This document shows, one piece after another, positions 5,391 through 8,744 of a stretch of DNA of 8,744 nt. Under the pieces are notes generated by a model. The model was not told where the DNA came from. It worked only from the letters and a program-made list of their open reading frames with translations, and made no database searches. Each line of letters begins with the position of its first letter. The first letter of the stretch is position 1. The position numbers and the translations under genes are program-made. The stretch is from an uncultured Clostridia bacterium (GTDB taxonomy: Bacteria > Bacillota > Clostridia > TANB77 > CAG-508): the NCBI GenBank assembly GCA_934101145.1, contig CAKOPZ010000029.1, forward strand, positions 1 through 8,744, given 5' to 3'.

Positions 5391-7100
5391 TTACATTTTT
5401 TCTGGCATTTTCATTCCTAAAAGTTCAGCACCACTCTTTAAAACTATATTTACACAATATGTTAAATATAAACGTGCATCTTGAGCCTTTTTATCATCTG
5501 ATATAATTTTGTAATTATTATAAAAACTACTAAATGCTTGTGCAAGATCAATTAAATATCTTGCTATAATGTATGGCTCATATTTTTCTGCAGATAATTT
5601 AATTGTATTTTCAAATTCATATAACATTTTTATTATATTATCTGCATTTTCATTTTTAAATTCTGAAAAATCAACATTCTTAAGCTCAGGAATATATCCA
5701 GCCTTTTGTATAATACTATTTGTACGAACATATATGTATTGTAAATATGGACCTGTTTCTCCATTAAAGTTTAACATCTCATTCCAATCAAAAATCTCAT
5801 CTTTTATTCTGCTATTATATAAATCATTGAATATAACTGCACCAATTCCTATAATTTTAGCAATCTCGTCTTTATTTTCTAAATCAGGATTCTTAGTATC
5901 CATTATTTCCTTTGCTCTTGAAATTGCTTCATTTAGTAAATCTTCAAGTTTTATAATATTTCCTTCACGCGTTGACATTTTACCTGTTTTCAATTGTACC
6001 ATACCAAATGGTATATGTGTAAGTCCATTAATATATTTTTCATCAAGTCCAAGTAGTTTAGCCACTTCAAAAATTTGTCTAAAATGTAAAATTTGCTCAT
6101 ATGATGTAACATACAAAGCTTTGTCAAAATCATATGTACGAGCTCTATACATAATAGCAGCTAAGTCACGTGTTGCATATGTTGTAGAACCATTGCTTTT
6201 TTTTATCAAGCATGGTGGCATTTGTTTATCATCTAAATTGATAACATGTGCTCCTTCTGATTCAATAAGCTTTCCACTTTTATCAAGTATATCAATAATC
6301 TCCTGCATTTTATCTGAATAGAATGCTTCACCATTTAAGGAATCAAAATGTATATCTAACAAATCATATACCTTTTGAAATTCTTTTAAACTTAAGCTTC
6401 TAAACTTCTCCCATAATGCAGTGCAATATTTGTCTTTTTCTTCAAGCTTTTTAAAATTATCTCTACATGCTTCAAGAACACTTTCATCTTCTTTGCAAAG
6501 ATTATTTATTCTAATATAAATCTTTGTAAGTTCATCAATTGGATTTTCTTCAATGTTATATTCGTCTTTCCATCTTTTATATCCTTCAATTAACTTTCCA
6601 AACTGAGTTCCATAATCACCCAAGTGATTAACTCCTATGCAATTATATCCAAGTTTTTTATAAATTCTATACAAAGAATTTCCTATAACTGTAGAGCGTA
6701 AATGTCCTATATGAAAAGGCTTTGCAATATTTGGAGATGAATAATCTATTACAATATTTTTGCCTTCTCCAATATTACTACTAGCATAATTTTCCTTTTT
6801 AGTATCTATTTCCTCAAATACAGATTGTGCAATTGCTTCAGAATTTACAAAAAAATTCAAATATCCTCCAACCACTTCTACTTTTGAAATTGTGCTTTCA
6901 TCAAATTCTAATTTTTCTTTTAATTCTGTTGCAATCATTTGAGGCGCTTTTCTTAATTCTTTTGCAAGTTTAAAACATGGAAATGAATAATCTCCCATTT
7001 CACTGTTTGAAGGTTTTTCTATAAACTCCTCAATTTCATTTACACTTAATTCAACTTCTTTTGCTATTTCCTTTGATATAATTGTTGTAAATTTAATCAT
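5391..7100 (-). CDS. argS: Arginine--tRNA ligase
   Basis: ArgRS charges tRNA-Arg with arginine; it is a cytoplasmic class I synthetase that needs bound tRNA to activate the amino acid. The 569 residues fit the usual 550-590. An N-terminal Add-1 domain (about 1-105) contributes to tRNA elbow recognition and includes GDYSFPCFKLAKELRK (36-51). The catalytic domain opens with DYSSPNIAKPFHIGHLRST (HIGH at 130-133). KMSTREG (374-380) stands in for KMSKS. The anticodon-binding helical domain carries GPYLQYIYVR (450-459), corresponding to the family GxxLQYAHAR, and the protein ends LLGMKMPEKM, the canonical ArgRS C-terminus. No key residue is missing. AAGGAG lies 8 bases before the ATG. It begins 19 bases after the pfkA stop, so its expression should follow the promoter upstream of pfkA. 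No T-box leader is present between the two genes. Confidence 0.97.
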   Translation of the reverse strand: MIKFTTIISKEIAKEVELSVNEIEEFIEKPSNSEMGDYSFPCFKLAKELRKAPQMIATELKEKLEFDESTISKVEVVGGYLNFFVNSEAIAQSVFEEIDTKKENYASSNIGEGKNIVIDYSSPNIAKPFHIGHLRSTVIGNSLYRIYKKLGYNCIGVNHLGDYGTQFGKLIEGYKRWKDEYNIEENPIDELTKIYIRINNLCKEDESVLEACRDNFKKLEEKDKYCTALWEKFRSLSLKEFQKVYDLLDIHFDSLNGEAFYSDKMQEIIDILDKSGKLIESEGAHVINLDDKQMPPCLIKKSNGSTTYATRDLAAIMYRARTYDFDKALYVTSYEQILHFRQIFEVAKLLGLDEKYINGLTHIPFGMVQLKTGKMSTREGNIIKLEDLLNEAISRAKEIMDTKNPDLENKDEIAKIIGIGAVIFNDLYNSRIKDEIFDWNEMLNFNGETGPYLQYIYVRTNSIIQKAGYIPELKNVDFSEFKNENADNIIKMLYEFENTIKLSAEKYEPYIIARYLIDLAQAFSSFYNNYKIISDDKKAQDARLYLTYCVNIVLKSGAELLGMKMPEKM

Positions 7101-7119
7101 GTATCTAGCTCCTTATCTA

Positions 7120-8262
7120 TTAATCTCCTAAATTTATACCTATATTTCTTGCAGTTTTTACAAGATCATCATCCATGGTTACTTTTCTCAAATTACTTTC
7201 TGGAGTATTTCCTGAAACCGCTCCTATTTGTTTATTATTACCAACTACATCTTCTAAAGGAACATAATCCAGTCTTCCATCTTTTATAACTGTTAAAACA
7301 TTAAACTTTCCTTCTAAAGCAAGTTCCATTGCCATTGCTCCATATTTTGTAGAAAGAACCCTGTCAAATGCTGTTGGAGTTCCTCCTCTTTGCATATATC
7401 CAAGAACTGTACATCTTGCCTCAAGTCCAGTCATTTCTTGCAATTGTTTTGCAACCTTTTCTCCTGCTCCACCAAGTTTTGTATTATCAACACCAGCACC
7501 ATTATCTCTAGTTTCTTTTACAGAAATATCTCCACCCTTTGGCTTAGCTCCTTCTGCAACAACAACAATACTAAAACTTTTGCCTCTGTTTTTTCTATTT
7601 ATTATTTTTTTAGCTGCCTTTTCTAGGTCATATGGAATTTCAGGAATTAACGCAACATCTGCTCCACCTGCTATTGCAGACTCTAAAGCAATCCATCCTG
7701 CATATCTTCCCATTACCTCTAAAACCATTATTCTATGATGAGTTTCACCTGTTGAATGTAATCTATCAATTGCTTCTGCCGCAACAGAAACAGCTGTATT
7801 ATATCCAAATGTAATTTCTGTACATGCAACATCATTATCAATTGTCTTTGGAACTCCAATAACATTTATTCCCTTTAAAGATAAATCTCTTGCAGATTTT
7901 TGTGTTCCATCTCCTCCTAATGTAAATAAACAATCTATTTCATCTTTTTTTATGTTTTCAACGCATATGTCAGACAAATCTTTATATACTCTTTGCCCAT
8001 TTTCTTCTACAGAATAATTAAAAACATTCGCATTTGTAGACGAACCGATTATTGAGCCACCTTTAGGTAAAATTCCAACAGCCTTTCCTGTTGAACTTGT
8101 ACCAAGTATCTCATAATTATTTTGAAGTAATCCTCTATATCCATCTATAAATCCTAAACACTCTATATTATGATTTTCAGCTGTTTTTATAATAGCTCTA
8201 ATAACAGCATTAAAACCTGAAACATCTCCGCCATTTGCAAGTATTGCAACTCTTTTAATCAT
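7120..8262 (-). CDS. pfkA: 6-phosphofructokinase, mixed-substrate/group III type
   Basis: This enzyme phosphorylates fructose-6-phosphate to fructose-1,6-bisphosphate, the committing step of glycolysis. The 380 residues exceed the roughly 320 of E. coli-type PfkA and fit the longer mixed-substrate group. Landmarks are NGGDVSGFNAVIRA (10-23), GGDGT (116-120), PKTIDND (138-144) with catalytic D142, MGRYAGW (184-190) and QRGGTPTAFDR (291-301). Gly119 at the position equivalent to E. coli Gly104 is the ATP-type residue. Lys139 at the Gly124-equivalent position is what PPi-dependent and some ATP-dependent long PFKs carry. The donor is thus most likely ATP, but PPi is not excluded. The N-terminal loop reads ANGGDVSGFN rather than the common TGGGDxPGxN. 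AAGGAG lies 9-10 bases before the ATG. It is the first gene after the promoter at 8296-8323 and probably heads the unit. Confidence 0.93.
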   Translation of the reverse strand: MIKRVAILANGGDVSGFNAVIRAIIKTAENHNIECLGFIDGYRGLLQNNYEILGTSSTGKAVGILPKGGSIIGSSTNANVFNYSVEENGQRVYKDLSDICVENIKKDEIDCLFTLGGDGTQKSARDLSLKGINVIGVPKTIDNDVACTEITFGYNTAVSVAAEAIDRLHSTGETHHRIMVLEVMGRYAGWIALESAIAGGADVALIPEIPYDLEKAAKKIINRKNRGKSFSIVVVAEGAKPKGGDISVKETRDNGAGVDNTKLGGAGEKVAKQLQEMTGLEARCTVLGYMQRGGTPTAFDRVLSTKYGAMAMELALEGKFNVLTVIKDGRLDYVPLEDVVGNNKQIGAVSGNTPESNLRKVTMDDDLVKTARNIGINLGD

Positions 8263-8295
8263 ATTAATTCTCTCCTTATTCTTTAGTCTTCATAT

Positions 8296-8323
8296 ATTAT
8301 ACCAATAATTTAGAAAATTACAA
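8296..8323 (-). promoter_or_regulatory. Sigma-A-type promoter upstream of pfkA
   Basis: On the minus strand a perfect TATAAT -10 box (8301-8296) is preceded at 16 bases by TTGTAA (8323-8318), a 4-of-6 match to TTGACA. Transcription would begin about 25 bases upstream of the pfkA ATG, leaving a short leader with the AAGGAG ribosome binding site. It is the best promoter-like sequence in the window and the only clear one ahead of the seven-gene run. Confidence 0.65.
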
Positions 8324-8379
8324 CTATATAATGTGATTTTTGCGCATATTTTATTTTTCGTTTTGTCTAATAAATTATA

Positions 8380-8744
8380 TTAAAATAAATATTTCAAAAT
8401 TTGTTCTGGATACAAAATCAATTTTTTATCTTTGAATTTATTAATGTCAATCCACATTGCTTCTGTTTCTAAATCATCGTCTATTACAGTATATTTTTCT
8501 TGATAATCTTTGTCATCAATATAAGCATCATAAAATAGCACTAGTTCATGCGCATTTTTACCTTTATAAGTAAATATATTTTCCGCAATGCCTAAAAAAT
8601 TTCCAACTTCTACATCTATGTTGAGTTCTTCTTTAAATTCCCTTTTTAATGCATCTTCGCTTTTCTCTAAAAATTCTATTCCGCCACCCAAGCATCGATA
8701 AAATTCCTGTTCTTTTAATTTATCATATCCCTTACTAACTAACA
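8380..8744 (-). CDS. NUDIX hydrolase, 5' end missing (window edge)
   Basis: NUDIX enzymes hydrolyse nucleoside diphosphates linked to another group, using a Mg-binding helix. The minus-strand frame is open from the right edge to TAA at 8382-8380. A TTG at 8691-8689 could be mistaken for the start, but the frame continues upstream with LVSKGYDKLKEQEFYRC, which fits the family strand running into LGGGIEF. The real start is therefore beyond 8744. The NUDIX box GX5EX7REUXEEXGU is present as GGIEFLE followed by REFKEEL (8683 down to about 8620). The residue that is usually Gly near its end is Asn (EELNI), a tolerated change in many members. The segment after the box (FTYKGKNAHELVLFYDAYI) and the C-terminal EAMWIDINKF fit the small NUDIX fold. 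The substrate cannot be told. No convincing terminator separates it from pfkA, 117 bases downstream. Confidence 0.88.
   Translation of the reverse strand, partial: LVSKGYDKLKEQEFYRCLGGGIEFLEKSEDALKREFKEELNIDVEVGNFLGIAENIFTYKGKNAHELVLFYDAYIDDKDYQEKYTVIDDDLETEAMWIDINKFKDKKLILYPEQILKYLF

Noticed and set aside
5569..6321. 250-codon plus-strand open frame inside argS
   Set aside because: It is antisense to a fully conserved argS, has no ribosome binding site and low-complexity Ser/Ile-rich content; it is a shadow of the AT-rich coding strand.
8689..8691. TTG as the start codon of the NUDIX gene
   Set aside because: The frame stays open to the window edge and the upstream residues fit the family strand before the NUDIX box, so the true start is outside.

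Overview
This is a strongly AT-rich window from a low-GC Gram-positive bacterium, most likely a member of the Bacillota (class Clostridia or a close relative). The reasons are near-perfect AGGAGG-type ribosome binding sites, tightly packed co-directional genes, AAA/TTA-rich codon use with TGG for tryptophan and UGA as stop, and a CmpB-like membrane family typical of Clostridia. Every gene I can support lies on the minus strand, so the window is read from high to low coordinates.

The right edge (8744-8380) holds the 3' part of a NUDIX hydrolase whose start lies outside the window. After a 117-base gap with a good promoter come seven genes with short gaps: pfkA-like 6-phosphofructokinase (8262-7120), argS (7100-5391), a CmpB-like multi-pass membrane protein (5372-4515), glmM (4482-3118), an unrecognised three-helix membrane protein (3088-2747), metG (2679-1084) and a DUF308/HdeD-like six-helix membrane protein (1037-492). 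Gaps of 17 to 66 bases suggest one main transcription unit starting at the promoter at 8296-8323. It mixes glycolysis, amino-sugar supply for the cell wall and two tRNA synthetases, i.e. growth-linked housekeeping functions. A perfect 21-bp hairpin next to a 14-bp palindrome fills the gap before metG and may divide the unit.

The left end (1-491) is the least ordinary part. It contains the beginning of a Prx6/AhpC-type peroxiredoxin (429 to about 202), recognisable up to the active site, where UGA stands exactly at the peroxidatic cysteine codon and is followed by a SECIS-like hairpin. The rest of the peroxiredoxin is missing, so it is either a degraded gene or a truncated selenoprotein relic. 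Downstream are a 25-residue hydrophobic mini-ORF with a consensus ribosome binding site (132-55) and the first 14 codons of another gene (42-1) that runs off the window.

No tRNA, rRNA, CRISPR array, insertion sequence or complete novel system is visible. The items that most deserve checking are the peroxiredoxin UGA, the hairpin before metG, the MetRS subtype and the phosphoryl donor of the phosphofructokinase.
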